Shown here in pieces: positions 18,301-26,708 of a DNA stretch of 64,000 bases (positions are counted from its first letter, which is position 1; each line of letters starts with the position of its first letter). The stretch is from Candidatus Albibeggiatoa sp. nov. NOAA (GTDB taxonomy: Bacteria; Pseudomonadota; Gammaproteobacteria; Beggiatoales; Beggiatoaceae): NCBI GenBank assembly GCA_025800385.1, contig JAOXRS010000047.1, forward strand, positions 124,001 through 188,000, written 5' to 3'. The notes beneath the pieces are model-generated. The model was given only the letters and a program-made list of their open reading frames with translations, was not told the DNA's origin and searched no databases. A program made the translations under genes and the position numbers.

Positions 18301-18709
18301 TCAACACTCAGAGAACTTTACTTTAGATCATAATGTAAGTGAAGGTATTTACACTATTCAAATGAGTTCTCTAGGTACTCGAGGTCGAGGTATGGCTGGA
18401 ATTAGTTTGAAAAACAATCAATTGAACTTAACCAACCTTAGTGTCCGTGGTCACTTAAAAGACTTCTTGGTATTGAATTTCATCGTTAGTGGTGAAGGAA
18501 CGCAAAAAGCCCAAGTCAATACACGGATTTTAAGTGGCGATGTGGTCAGTGAATTGCACTTCATCAATTTATCAACTCAAAAAAGCTTAGCTAACAATGC
18601 GATTAGTGAAGGTGCAATCATTGAAGTCAGTGCAGGGGCTTATGCTATTTTACTGAAAGTGATTGAAGGTGAAGGCATCGGCATGATTGAGGCTGATTTA
18701 ATCCAATGA
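15365..18709 (+). CDS. Giant secreted WNG-repeat propeller with Calx-beta and shared C-terminal module
   Basis: 1114 residues. A signal peptide (WLLVLFSLLSLQTASAQ, cleaved after ASA) is followed by about twelve repeats of 50-60 residues (about 35-655). Each carries a version of IAKWNGTSWESLGDGF, then ALxxDNEGNIIAGGxFTSSG. The pattern suggests a beta-propeller or solenoid exposed outside the cell. A Calx-beta domain follows (about 672-780; LSEQSITEDKGSITLTVELS and SDEELIIDMG). After an Asn/Ser-rich spacer come the Cys-containing module and the C-terminal domain shared with the two upstream genes. AGGA sits about 7 bases before the ATG. The combination resembles bacterial adhesion or surface proteins. 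No catalytic motif was seen. Confidence 0.82.
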   Translation: MFNLIFQYCHIKAYCRWLLVLFSLLSLQTASAQWQEGFGYPGFNGDIFTILHHGEDIYVGGDFTHHNGVALNYIAKWNGSSWESLGEGFSGNKLNPDKGVYALAIDNEGNIIAGGKFANSGNQELNRSGIAKWNGSSWESLGEGFSNVYALTLDSEGSLIAGGRFFDTENGGKTLKGIMKWNGSNWEFLGDGLNDEVYALTLDSDENIIAGGKFTSSGDNQPVSRIAKWNGTSWESFGDGFNNDVLALSIDNDGNIFAGGKFTSSGNQAITYAAKWNGTSWESTSNDEFDDVIFALTTDTEGNTIAGGAFTRSDNKVVHKIAKLRTNSWERIASLAQGFNHDVNALAVDNEGNIIAGGYFTSVGSQIVNHIAKWNGTSWESLGDGFDGFPSNIFIDNENNIIVSGNFTKSGNQLLNGFAKWNGASWESFGDGLDLQIGTLALDNENNLIAGSNALGGNLIKWNGADWEPLDNGFSHYPPNLNSDEFNITGISRLRVDSENNIIIVALYTSLGDQLNYVAKWNGENWAFLGGGFKSRIKALEVDKENNIIVGGLFSSTSSGKKFNYIAKWNGTSWESLGNGFNTRVDDLKVDNEGNIIAGGYFTSSGNTKLRYLAKWTGTNWESIGGGVNSAVKALSLDNEGNIIVGGKFNSAGRIISTRFAIWNPPTINFALSEQSITEDKGSITLTVELSEASEYPISIPLSTNTSSSVSNNDYAMGTSVLTIKAGKTEAQSIITIRNDAISESDEELIIDMGSSINAIKGATSQFTLTIVDDDVNSPDDSSSSNTNSPITTKPSHHLLSVGGTKAHIISQPSGIDCKYGSGTCSYLFDQGETVQLILESINMAEGTTKDDYTVTWIGDCDNSTHTLNMHDNYRCLVQVYGKQSTKKPTNTNSSSTDNANTSSTSNTTGQIEFLNFSGHSTLRGGAEDVILGFILEGNGTADVILHADILDKGVMPQLDLNEVTIDNQGIRGDLLKRHQHSENFTLDHNVSEGIYTIQMSSLGTRGRGMAGISLKNNQLNLTNLSVRGHLKDFLVLNFIVSGEGTQKAQVNTRILSGDVVSELHFINLSTQKSLANNAISEGAIIEVSAGAYAILLKVIEGEGIGMIEADLIQ
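15560..17330 (+). repeat. About twelve tandem WNG-repeat units
   Basis: Imperfect units of roughly 150-190 bp encode (A/G)KWNGxxWExLGxGF and DNEGNIIAGGxF. One unit is degenerate (KLRTNSWERIA) and one has KWTG. The conserved aag-tgg-aat-gg core recurs throughout. Confidence 0.8.
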
Positions 18710-18731
18710 TGTTAAATCTGTAATCAAGAGA

Positions 18732-18768
18732 AAGGCGTGTTCGAGTTTTAGCTTGGCACGCCTTATTT
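18732..18768 (+). terminator. Intrinsic terminator of the third giant gene
   Basis: AAGGCGTG (18732-18739) pairs perfectly with CACGCCTT (18757-18764), followed by atttaatt. The T-run is weak, but the stem matches the two upstream terminators. Confidence 0.7.
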
Positions 18769-18819
18769 AATTCAAAGTATTTTCTCTTTAAACAACTTTT
18801 TTTTGAAGACAATCAATTA

Positions 18820-19719
18820 TCATCGTGCAACCAAATAACGCAAATGCTCTGCATTTGTGCCACAACACCCACCTAAAATATTCACCCCAAATTGCTGATT
18901 AAAACGTCGCATCTCATCACCCCAATGCTGCACTGTGTCTGATTCCAACTGGGCTGCATTATCCAAATCACAATGATCTAAAGACGACGCATTTGCTTGA
19001 TAACCAATGAGACGTTTAAACATTTCTGGAGGCTGATTGTCAGCACATAAAAAACTGGGGTAAGCACAGTTCACCATAAAACCTAACGCTTTTCTCTCCG
19101 TAGCTAAATCCACTTTTTCAATGGCAGCGTGTAACGACGTGCCATCTAATAATTGACCTTCTCGACTAATTACAAAACTAATAATATAAGGCTTATCAGT
19201 GGTTTCCATTGCTTGTGCAATACCAATTGCCTCATCAATATTTGGTAATGTCACCGCAAATAGAAAATCGACCCCTGCCTCCGCTAACGCATTAACTTGC
19301 CATTGGTGGAATTGTTTTGCTTCTTGTGTAGATAAGCCTTGTTCAGGTTGATAACAATCATTTTTACAGCTCATCATACCGCCGATTTTGACTTTATCCA
19401 CTTGGCCGCTAGCTTGTTTGATCTGTTGTAAGAACTGTACCGCATCAGTATTGATATGGTTAAAATCAGGATTGTCTGCTTGTTCCACTCGTTCACGATT
19501 TGCACGCCATGTCGGTGTACACATCAAAAACGGTAAATCAGCAGTCAGTGCAATATCCATATATTGTTTATAAAGCTGCGTCAGAGGTTCTTTGGCTGTG
19601 TAAATCAGTGGCGCATTGCTCAAACGAGGATGTAATTGCACATCACTATGCCAACGTAATTGCTCAACAATCGCGGCTTCCATCAATATCAGGGGATTAT
19701 TTTTTAATAACGCTTCCAT
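18820..19719 (-). CDS. Homocysteine S-methyltransferase family protein
   Basis: A 299-residue cytosolic TIM-barrel methyltransferase of the homocysteine S-methyltransferase (MmuM/BHMT-like) family. The three zinc-ligand cysteines expected for thiol activation are present: Cys218 in VNCAYP and Cys285-Cys286 in GGCCGT. It has no cobalamin or folate domains, so it is not MetH. The likely reaction is transfer of a methyl group from S-methylmethionine or a related donor to homocysteine, giving methionine; the donor cannot be told from sequence. It lies 35 bases downstream of the Wzt-like ABC gene on the same strand and may share its transcript, although the two functions are unrelated. It ends convergently with the third giant gene. 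Confidence 0.85.
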   Translation of the reverse strand: MEALLKNNPLILMEAAIVEQLRWHSDVQLHPRLSNAPLIYTAKEPLTQLYKQYMDIALTADLPFLMCTPTWRANRERVEQADNPDFNHINTDAVQFLQQIKQASGQVDKVKIGGMMSCKNDCYQPEQGLSTQEAKQFHQWQVNALAEAGVDFLFAVTLPNIDEAIGIAQAMETTDKPYIISFVISREGQLLDGTSLHAAIEKVDLATERKALGFMVNCAYPSFLCADNQPPEMFKRLIGYQANASSLDHCDLDNAAQLESDTVQHWGDEMRRFNQQFGVNILGGCCGTNAEHLRYLVAR

Positions 19720-19754
19720 ATGATATGCCTTTTCAAACAGTTTGTTACAGTAAT

Positions 19755-20960
19755 CTATGCATTAACCCATTCATGTGCCAATGTCACCACACCTTGCTCA
19801 ACACCTTGCTGCTCAACTTGCAAAGACAATGCTGTCACAATTTGATCGTATAAATGAATTGCATTTTCACAACCTAAAGACACATGCACCGTATAATTAC
19901 CTTTCAATAAGCTCAAATCTTGAAACTGGATTTTCACTTGCCCCGTACCATTTTCACATTGATTCAATATATAACCATCATTATGGGTTGATGCACTGGT
20001 TACCAATAAACCGTCTTTACGCCAAATCGCAACACCGACGGTAGGTTTTGGCAGATTCTCATCATAAGTAAACTGAATTTCAATCTCAAAATCTGTTTGA
20101 CCCGTTTTCAGCGTTAATGTATCGCCTGTTTGACCATTTGCGCGACCGATTACATTGGTAATATGGGTGAGCGATTTTTCTGATGTTTGTGGCGTATCAC
20201 TTTGCTGCGGTTGATTATCGATTTCTTGATTGTCCGCATTTAAAAACTCGGTATAGGCAGGCAATACTTGTGATGGTGTGCCATCCATTTTTAATACGCC
20301 TTTATCCAACCAAAGCACCCGATCACAAATTTTTTCGACTTGGTATAACGAATGGGAACAAAATAAAATTGTCTTACCCTGCTCGCGAAACTGCATAATA
20401 CGATCAAATGATTTACGTGCAAAACTGCCATCACCGACCGACAATGCTTCATCGATAATCAAAATATCGGGGTCAGCACAAGTCGCGATCGCAAAGGCCA
20501 AACGCATAAACATGCCTGAAGAGTAAGTTTTAACAGGAAAATCCATAAAATCGGCAATACCTGCAAACTTCACAATATCATCATATAAACTATCGATTTC
20601 AGTTTTGTTAAGACCGATAATTGTCCCGCTTAAATAGACATTCTCACGCCCTGTCATATCGGGATGGAAACCAGAACCCAATTCCAATAAAGCCGACACC
20701 CGCCCAAAGGTTTGACACTCGCCGTGTAAATCTGGGGTTAATGTGCCCGCCACAATTTTAAGAAACGTACTTTTGCCCGCGCCATTATTGCCCACTAAGC
20801 CCACGACTTGGCCGTGTGGAATATGCAAATCTAGCGGTTGTAAAGCATGAAAAGTATGTGCGGTTGGTTTATGGGTGATGATTTCTTGCAGCCTATCCCA
20901 GCCACTTGGATAAGACTTGTATGTTTTACTGACATTACTCAGGCTAATTGCGTGAAGCAT
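19755..20960 (-). CDS. ABC transporter ATP-binding protein, Wzt-like with C-terminal glycan-binding domain
   Basis: A 401-residue nucleotide-binding subunit of a polysaccharide/O-antigen export ABC transporter. Walker A is GNNGAGKST (57-65), the signature is YSSGM (146-150) and Walker B is ILIIDE (166-171). The GSGFHPDMTGREN region is typical of the Wzt/TagH/KpsT group. The C-terminal extension (about 255-395) is a beta-rich Wzt_C-like domain, which in Wzt homologues recognises the modified glycan end. The permease partner (wzm) is not in the window: upstream is the divergent murD and downstream the homocysteine methyltransferase. It therefore pairs with a permease encoded elsewhere, unusual for this family. 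Confidence 0.87.
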   Translation of the reverse strand: MLHAISLSNVSKTYKSYPSGWDRLQEIITHKPTAHTFHALQPLDLHIPHGQVVGLVGNNGAGKSTFLKIVAGTLTPDLHGECQTFGRVSALLELGSGFHPDMTGRENVYLSGTIIGLNKTEIDSLYDDIVKFAGIADFMDFPVKTYSSGMFMRLAFAIATCADPDILIIDEALSVGDGSFARKSFDRIMQFREQGKTILFCSHSLYQVEKICDRVLWLDKGVLKMDGTPSQVLPAYTEFLNADNQEIDNQPQQSDTPQTSEKSLTHITNVIGRANGQTGDTLTLKTGQTDFEIEIQFTYDENLPKPTVGVAIWRKDGLLVTSASTHNDGYILNQCENGTGQVKIQFQDLSLLKGNYTVHVSLGCENAIHLYDQIVTALSLQVEQQGVEQGVVTLAHEWVNA

Positions 20961-21097
20961 AGTAAATTCTTAGACCAACAAAATGAAAACCATGTTAATA
21001 GAATCTGTCTGCTTTGCCAAATAAGTCTATGTAGATCAGTTGATAATTATGGTTGATTAATTGATAATAAATTTCCGCCCACCGCCAATTGATAAAA

Positions 21098-22480
21098 ATG
21101 TCTGCTCAAAATTTAAACCGATTGCCTTCGACTTATACTGTTGTTATGGGGATGGGACAGACAGGAATTGCTTGCACGCGTTTTCTACTACAGCAACATG
21201 TTTCCGTCTGCGTCATGGATAATCGTGATAACCCGCCACAGCTGCAAAAGTTACAACAGCTCGACCCAAATATCTCATATTTAACAGGGCATTTTGATGC
21301 CGAAATCTTAGCCCGCGCCAAAGAAATTGTGATTAGCCCCGGTTTATCCTTACAAGAACCCGCACTTCAAACAGCCATTCAAGCCAACGTTCCTATTATT
21401 AGTGAAATCGAATTATTTGCGCGTTATGCCGATGCGCCTGTGGTGGCCATTACAGGGTCGAATGGGAAAAGTACCGTAACAACTTTATTAGGCGAAATGG
21501 CTAAGCAAGCGGGTTGGGATGCACGTATCGGCGGGAATTTAGGTATATCGGCTTTAGATTTAATTACCCATCATCGGCCAGATGTGTATATTTTGGAATT
21601 ATCTAGTTTTCAGTTAGAAACCACTTATTCATTGAAGCCGAAAGCAGCAGTAGTATTGAATGTCAGTGAAGATCATATGGATCGCTATGATAGCTTTGCT
21701 CATTACACTGCAACCAAACAACGAATTTATCAATCTTGTGAACATGTAGTTGTGAATGCAGATGACCCACTAGTTGTGGCCATGTTACAACCTGCACAAT
21801 CCTATTTAAGTTTTAGCTTACATTGTGGCCGAGGCACTTTCAGTATTTGCCCACATAAAGACGAGTCTTATTTTGCGCGTAATCATGAGACGCAATTCCC
21901 TACCCCATTATTACCTGTCAAAGCTGCGAAATTACAAGGCCGTATCATGCAAGCCAATATGTTAGCGGCACTGGCTTTAGGGGAAGCGATTGATCTTCCA
22001 ATGACAGCAATGTTAGATGCGATTCAGACATTTAAGGGGTTACCACATCGTTGCCAATGGGTAGCACAACATCAAGGAGTTGATTGGTTTAACGATTCTA
22101 AAGGCACGAATGTGGGAGCAACTGTTGCGGCAATTCAGGGCTTAGAACGCCCAGGGCAAATGATTTTAATTGCAGGTGGTGAAGGTAAAGGCGCAGATTT
22201 TGAACCTTTGGCTATGATGGCAGGCGAACATTTAAAAGCATGTGTCTTAATTGGACGTGATGCGGAAGTAATTCAAGAAGCATTTGAGGAGTATTCAAGT
22301 GTGCCTGTTCGTGTCGCAGATAGCATGGAAACCGCCATTTCAGAAGCAGGACAATTGGCACAATCAGGGGATGCGGTTTTATTGTCACCCGCGTGTGCAA
22401 GCTTTGATATGTTTAAAGGTTATGAACATCGCGGCCAAGTATTTATTAATGCAGTTCAACAATGGGGAACGAGTATTTAG
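21098..22480 (+). CDS. murD: UDP-N-acetylmuramoyl-L-alanine--D-glutamate ligase MurD
   Basis: Cytosolic Mur ligase adding D-glutamate to UDP-MurNAc-L-Ala with ATP in peptidoglycan synthesis; 460 residues, normal length. The N-terminal UDP-binding Rossmann region has VMGMGQTG. The ATP-binding loop is ITGSNGKST. Downstream Mur signatures include LELSSFQLE, LNVSEDHMDRY, NDSKGTN and LSPACASFDMF. I chose ATG 21098; a TTG at 21089 would add three residues, and no clear SD separates them. It stands alone rather than in an mra/dcw cell-division cluster: its neighbours are a divergent Wzt-like ABC gene and a convergent membrane protein whose stop lies only 2 bases away. Confidence 0.95.
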   Translation: MSAQNLNRLPSTYTVVMGMGQTGIACTRFLLQQHVSVCVMDNRDNPPQLQKLQQLDPNISYLTGHFDAEILARAKEIVISPGLSLQEPALQTAIQANVPIISEIELFARYADAPVVAITGSNGKSTVTTLLGEMAKQAGWDARIGGNLGISALDLITHHRPDVYILELSSFQLETTYSLKPKAAVVLNVSEDHMDRYDSFAHYTATKQRIYQSCEHVVVNADDPLVVAMLQPAQSYLSFSLHCGRGTFSICPHKDESYFARNHETQFPTPLLPVKAAKLQGRIMQANMLAALALGEAIDLPMTAMLDAIQTFKGLPHRCQWVAQHQGVDWFNDSKGTNVGATVAAIQGLERPGQMILIAGGEGKGADFEPLAMMAGEHLKACVLIGRDAEVIQEAFEEYSSVPVRVADSMETAISEAGQLAQSGDAVLLSPACASFDMFKGYEHRGQVFINAVQQWGTSI

Positions 22481-22482
22481 TG

Positions 22483-22986
22483 CTACTGTGCTTTTATGGG
22501 TGTACCAAATAAACTGATTTTATAGCCATTTTCTTTAAGTAAAGCTGAGGCACGAGCATTTAATACGGTCAATCGTTGTAAACCAAGAATAAACAGAAAC
22601 AGTGTGAACAAAGGAAATATATCAATACGATTGATAATGGCTATTTCTGTAGGTATTGCAGCCATCAGATACAACATAACGGGGAAAACCAAAAAACAAC
22701 TGTAAACCAATACAATATATAATTTTCTGATAATGGGAGAGTCAACGATATTATTTACTAATTTAGTCCACCCTATTAACCCAATAATCAGAGATGCTAA
22801 AAATAAAATACCTGCCAATATACCATTGAAAAATATAATGATGATGGCAGGAAAACAATTTAACGTTGCGATATTGATTAGTTTTTGCGCATGAGCAATG
22901 CCTTCAATATTTTTATTAGACTTTATATTGACTGTTAATTTAGATTTAGATAGCTGATATACATTACTTTTATTCACTTTTGTCAT
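22483..22986 (-). CDS. Small polytopic membrane protein, unknown
   Basis: A 167-residue protein with a polar Lys/Asn-rich N-terminus (about 1-38) followed by about four predicted membrane helices (about 43-60, 62-80, 88-112, 120-138) and a short basic tail. No family was recognised and no catalytic motif is visible. It converges with murD, with only 2 bases between stop codons. Long hydrophobic stretches bounded by charged residues, in a frame with no real gene opposite, support a genuine gene. Confidence 0.6.
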   Translation of the reverse strand: MTKVNKSNVYQLSKSKLTVNIKSNKNIEGIAHAQKLINIATLNCFPAIIIIFFNGILAGILFLASLIIGLIGWTKLVNNIVDSPIIRKLYIVLVYSCFLVFPVMLYLMAAIPTEIAIINRIDIFPLFTLFLFILGLQRLTVLNARASALLKENGYKISLFGTPIKAQ

Positions 22987-23196
22987 ACTCCAAATAGTCT
23001 TAATTTACAGTAAACATCGGCTTATTCACAATCTCAAGTCTGATATACAACAAATATTCACCCAAATGTTTACAATCCCACAGAAATCCTCTTAACCAAA
23101 AAATAAAAACCTTTAAAAACAAAAATATAAATTCGTCATTTGCTTGGCATTTCGTTTGCGCTTCATAAATCAAATTCTTATCAAAATACAATCATC

Positions 23197-24537
23197 ATGA
23201 AAACTTACCTTGATTGGTCATTTTATAAAGATGCAGGCATGGGCGATGCGTATGCAGATATTCCTAAAACAGGTGGTCATTTTGCTAAAGCAGTTGCTGT
23301 CTGTATTAAAAGTGGTTTGTGTGAAACGGAACGTAAAGGCGTAATGTGTCCCTGCTATCGCGTTTCAGAACACAGTGATTTTTCTACAGGCGGGCGAGTC
23401 CGATTACTTAAACAAGCTTTGAATGGCGAATTGGGAAATTTGCCTTTTGTCGACCAAGCATTAGCGCGAACCATGGAATTATGTGTAGGTTGCAAAGGCT
23501 GTAAACGTGAGTGTGAAAATGCGGTTGATATGGCGATGCTCAAAATTGAATATTTGGCACAACGTTATCAACAACAAAAACCTTCATTGCGTACGTGTTT
23601 ATTTGGTAATTTGGCCGAATACTGGTCACGGTTTCCATTGTTACGCCACTTGCCTGCTTTGCACAATCGTTACACTTGGTTAGCAAAATTAAATCAGACA
23701 TTATTAGGGATTAGTGCAGATGCGCATTTGCCAGAACCTGTAAAAAAACCTTTCCAAATACAAAATCACGACTCTATTGCAGCTACAAATGAAGTCGTAC
23801 TATTCATTGATACTTTTACCCGCAACTTTCATCCAGAAAATGCCCACGCCGCTTTACAAGTATTGGAAACAGCAGGCTATCGAGTTTATTTGGCAGATTT
23901 AGATTTACAAGATAAAAAAGCATTATGCTGTGGACGTACACAATTAGCACATGGGCTTGTTGCTGGAGCAAAACAAAATGCACAAAAAATGCTCGCAGTA
24001 CTCACACCTCACGTTAAAGCAGGTAGACCTATTATTGGTTTAGAACCCGCTTGCTTATTAGCGATTCGTGACGACTACAAATTTTTAGGATTGGGAGAAG
24101 AAGCAGAGCACGTAGCCAAAAAAGCAATTTTATTCGAAGAATTTATTGCAAAAGAAAAAACTGCTAAACGTTTCAAATTAGATTTTAAACCCGTACAAGG
24201 CACAATTTTAGTACATGGGCATTGTCATCAAAAAGCAGTTGGTGCAATGAAATCGATGAGAAAAGTTTTAAAATTGGTTCCTGAGTTAAAATTTGAATTC
24301 ATAGAATCTAGTTGTTGCGGAATGGCGGGAAGCTTTGGGATTGAGGCGGAAAATGCAGAGATGGCCAAACAAATGGCTGAATTAAATTTATTGCCCGCTT
24401 TGCGTGAACAACCAGAAGCAGTCGTGATTGCCAATGGCTTTTCTTGCCAGCATCAAATTCGCTCACACACTGAACATCAGCCTAAACACATTGCAGTGTT
24501 TTTACGTGATGCGATGAGCGAACCCAATAACAATTGA
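23197..24537 (+). CDS. Fe-S binding oxidoreductase subunit (GlpC/GlcF-like, CCG domains)
   Basis: A 446-residue protein resembling the iron-sulfur C-terminal half of FAD-linked D-lactate or 2-hydroxyacid dehydrogenases. The N-terminal ferredoxin-like region has two cysteine clusters: CIKSGLCETERKGVMCPCYR and the canonical CVGCKGCKRECEN, expected to bind 4Fe-4S clusters. Two cysteine-rich CCG-type modules follow, with ALCCGRTQLAHG, GLEPACLLA, HGHCHQKAVG and SSCCGMAGSFG. This set normally passes electrons from a flavin subunit to quinone or another acceptor. No flavin (FAD_binding_4) gene is adjacent, so the partner is elsewhere. The ATG at 23197 gives a start aligned with the family; an upstream ATG at 23140 would add 19 non-conserved residues. 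Confidence 0.82.
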   Translation: MKTYLDWSFYKDAGMGDAYADIPKTGGHFAKAVAVCIKSGLCETERKGVMCPCYRVSEHSDFSTGGRVRLLKQALNGELGNLPFVDQALARTMELCVGCKGCKRECENAVDMAMLKIEYLAQRYQQQKPSLRTCLFGNLAEYWSRFPLLRHLPALHNRYTWLAKLNQTLLGISADAHLPEPVKKPFQIQNHDSIAATNEVVLFIDTFTRNFHPENAHAALQVLETAGYRVYLADLDLQDKKALCCGRTQLAHGLVAGAKQNAQKMLAVLTPHVKAGRPIIGLEPACLLAIRDDYKFLGLGEEAEHVAKKAILFEEFIAKEKTAKRFKLDFKPVQGTILVHGHCHQKAVGAMKSMRKVLKLVPELKFEFIESSCCGMAGSFGIEAENAEMAKQMAELNLLPALREQPEAVVIANGFSCQHQIRSHTEHQPKHIAVFLRDAMSEPNNN

Positions 24538-24581
24538 TGCAACTCACATTTAACACACTTAAGCCGCACCAATCTTAAATA

Positions 24582-26708
24582 TTATGCTTCTTCTGTTGCA
24601 GCCTCTGATTTGACTGTTTTTTCTTCTTTTCCAAGCTGCAAATGATGGCCTAATTTCCGCGTAATATATGGGCGCATCGCATTACCCACACCCAAACTTA
24701 AACCCACCATATTCAACATAATCGACTGCGCAATCCCAAAACTCAACAAGAACGTGCCGCCAATACTCAAAATTGCAGGCGTGACCATCAACGCAAAACT
24801 CAAATTCATATTAGAATTAAACTCTTTCGCTAACTCAAACAACGCAGGCAAATGTTTTAAACCGCTATCCATCAAAATAATCTGTGCCGTATCTGTTGCC
24901 ACCGTTGACGCACCACTCAACGAAATAGACACCTGCGCTTTCTTCAACGCAATCGAATCATTAATACCATCACCGACATAACACACAAAACGGCCTTCAT
25001 CCTGCAACTTACCGATCAACTCCGCTTTATTCTCTGGCAATGTTTCCGCAAAATAATAATCAATCCCTAAATCACGCGCCAACTTACTGGTCGGTGTCTC
25101 ACTATCGCCTGAAATAATATAAGTTGTGTCCACTTTTGTATGCTGTTTTAACAAATCAATGATTTCTTTAGCCTCAGGGCGCACCGTCGGTACAAGCTCT
25201 ACCCCACCGATTAACGTGCCATTCACGGCCACCATTACCATGCTATGACCTTGCTCATAACTGAAAGCCTGACGGGTCTGCATCGCCTGCGAAATCTCAA
25301 TATTTTCCACTTCCATAAAACGATGACTGCCCACATGCACCGTTCGATCATTGATTTTCACGGTTAAGCCAAAGCCTAATTTATACTCACTGTCCTCGAC
25401 TTTCGGAATTTCCAACTGATACACATGATGGGCTGCATGAAGAATCGCCCGCGCCACAGGATGGGTTTGCTTATATTCAGCCGCCGCCGCATACGCAAGA
25501 ATTTCCAACTCAGTATAATCACTGCAAGTATAAATCTTACCCACATGCGGTTGCTCTTCGGTCAACGTGCCCGTTTTATCAAACACCAAGGTATCAACTT
25601 TATTCAACAACTCCAAAGATCGACCATCTTTAATCAAAATCCCGTGCTCTGTGGCGATATTCAAATAATTTAAAATGCTGATCGGCGCGATAATCATCAT
25701 CTTGTCTTTAGGGTGAGAATTCACCGCCGCCAATGCACCACTAAACCCAACCACAGGCAACGCCACCGTACCCGCAAGCAATGCAGGTTTCACCAAATGC
25801 AACGACAACGATTCCGCACGTAACTGGGTGGAAGATTTAAAATCGATGGTATTGTTCAACACATTGATAATTTTAGCGACTGTGGCTTCAGAACCCGCTT
25901 TTTCAACCCGAACCCGAATATTACCCGACAACACAATCGTCGAAGCAAACACCTTATCGCCTTTCTCTCTATCCACAGGCTGCGATTCACCTGTCAAAAT
26001 ATGTTGGTCAACGTTAGCAATACCGTCCACCACTTCGCCATCAGCTGGAATCATTTCGCCCGCATGAACCACCACAATGTCATCTACACGTAGCTTTTCA
26101 AAGGGAATTTTAACTTCTGTGCCATCTACTTCAATCCATACCACATTCGGTTGCTGGCTGAAGGATTCCATTAAATTCTGTTTGGATTCTTGGGTGACTT
26201 TGGCCACTAAACGCTCGGCAGAACGCATCATCAACATTGCAATACTGGCCGCAATAAAGTAGCCCCCAAAAATACAGCCCGTTAAAGTCAAAGCCAACAA
26301 TGTATCAACTGACACCTTGCCTTCTTTTAGTTGCTTAATTGTGTTGCGGTAAATTTTGCGCCCGTTGTAGGCCAGAAAGGGAATCGAGGCAATGCCCAAA
26401 GCAGGATTAAATATGCCGCCAACCGCTAAACCTAACGACGTACCTGCGGATAAAATCCCAATATTATTTTCACGTTCAAATGCCCGCCGCGCTACTAACG
26501 CATCTGCACTCTGGTCATCTGTACCTTGGAAAAGACGTTGTAAACGCGCCGTTGCCGCACTGTCTTTTTTAGGTTCTTGGTCAACTGCTTGAATCTCATT
26601 ATCAATCGTTGGCTTCGGGGCTTCTTCCTCAGCTTTGGCTACATCCTTTTCATATTCCTTGTAGCCCACCAGTAACACGCCACTGAGTGCTAATGCTTCA
26701 ATTATCAT
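24582..26708 (-). CDS. P1B-like P-type ATPase lacking the CPC motif
   Basis: A 708-residue membrane ATPase. The actuator loop has LTGESQP, the phosphorylated Asp377 lies in FDKTGTLT, the nucleotide domain has the P1B-type HP motif (THPVARAI), and the hinge is GDGINDSIAL. The N-terminus is a short hydrophobic segment plus an acidic linker (about 18-55), not a CxxC metal-binding domain. Where heavy-metal ATPases carry CPC/SPC in the membrane just before GILIKDG, this protein reads MIIAPISILN, with no cysteine. The later YN ligand pair is also missing (MVTPA). The substrate is therefore unclear, and the label heavy-metal ATPase should be used with caution. A second ATPase at 59759-61831 has the same architecture. 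It lies downstream of the sulfotransferase on the same strand, 108 bases away. Confidence 0.85.
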   Translation of the reverse strand: MIIEALALSGVLLVGYKEYEKDVAKAEEEAPKPTIDNEIQAVDQEPKKDSAATARLQRLFQGTDDQSADALVARRAFERENNIGILSAGTSLGLAVGGIFNPALGIASIPFLAYNGRKIYRNTIKQLKEGKVSVDTLLALTLTGCIFGGYFIAASIAMLMMRSAERLVAKVTQESKQNLMESFSQQPNVVWIEVDGTEVKIPFEKLRVDDIVVVHAGEMIPADGEVVDGIANVDQHILTGESQPVDREKGDKVFASTIVLSGNIRVRVEKAGSEATVAKIINVLNNTIDFKSSTQLRAESLSLHLVKPALLAGTVALPVVGFSGALAAVNSHPKDKMMIIAPISILNYLNIATEHGILIKDGRSLELLNKVDTLVFDKTGTLTEEQPHVGKIYTCSDYTELEILAYAAAAEYKQTHPVARAILHAAHHVYQLEIPKVEDSEYKLGFGLTVKINDRTVHVGSHRFMEVENIEISQAMQTRQAFSYEQGHSMVMVAVNGTLIGGVELVPTVRPEAKEIIDLLKQHTKVDTTYIISGDSETPTSKLARDLGIDYYFAETLPENKAELIGKLQDEGRFVCYVGDGINDSIALKKAQVSISLSGASTVATDTAQIILMDSGLKHLPALFELAKEFNSNMNLSFALMVTPAILSIGGTFLLSFGIAQSIMLNMVGLSLGVGNAMRPYITRKLGHHLQLGKEEKTVKSEAATEEA

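Noticed and set aside
19500-19853. Plus-strand 117-codon ORF spanning the gap between methyltransferase and Wzt genes
   Set aside because: It overlaps the ends of two well-supported minus-strand genes and has no SD or recognisable domain.
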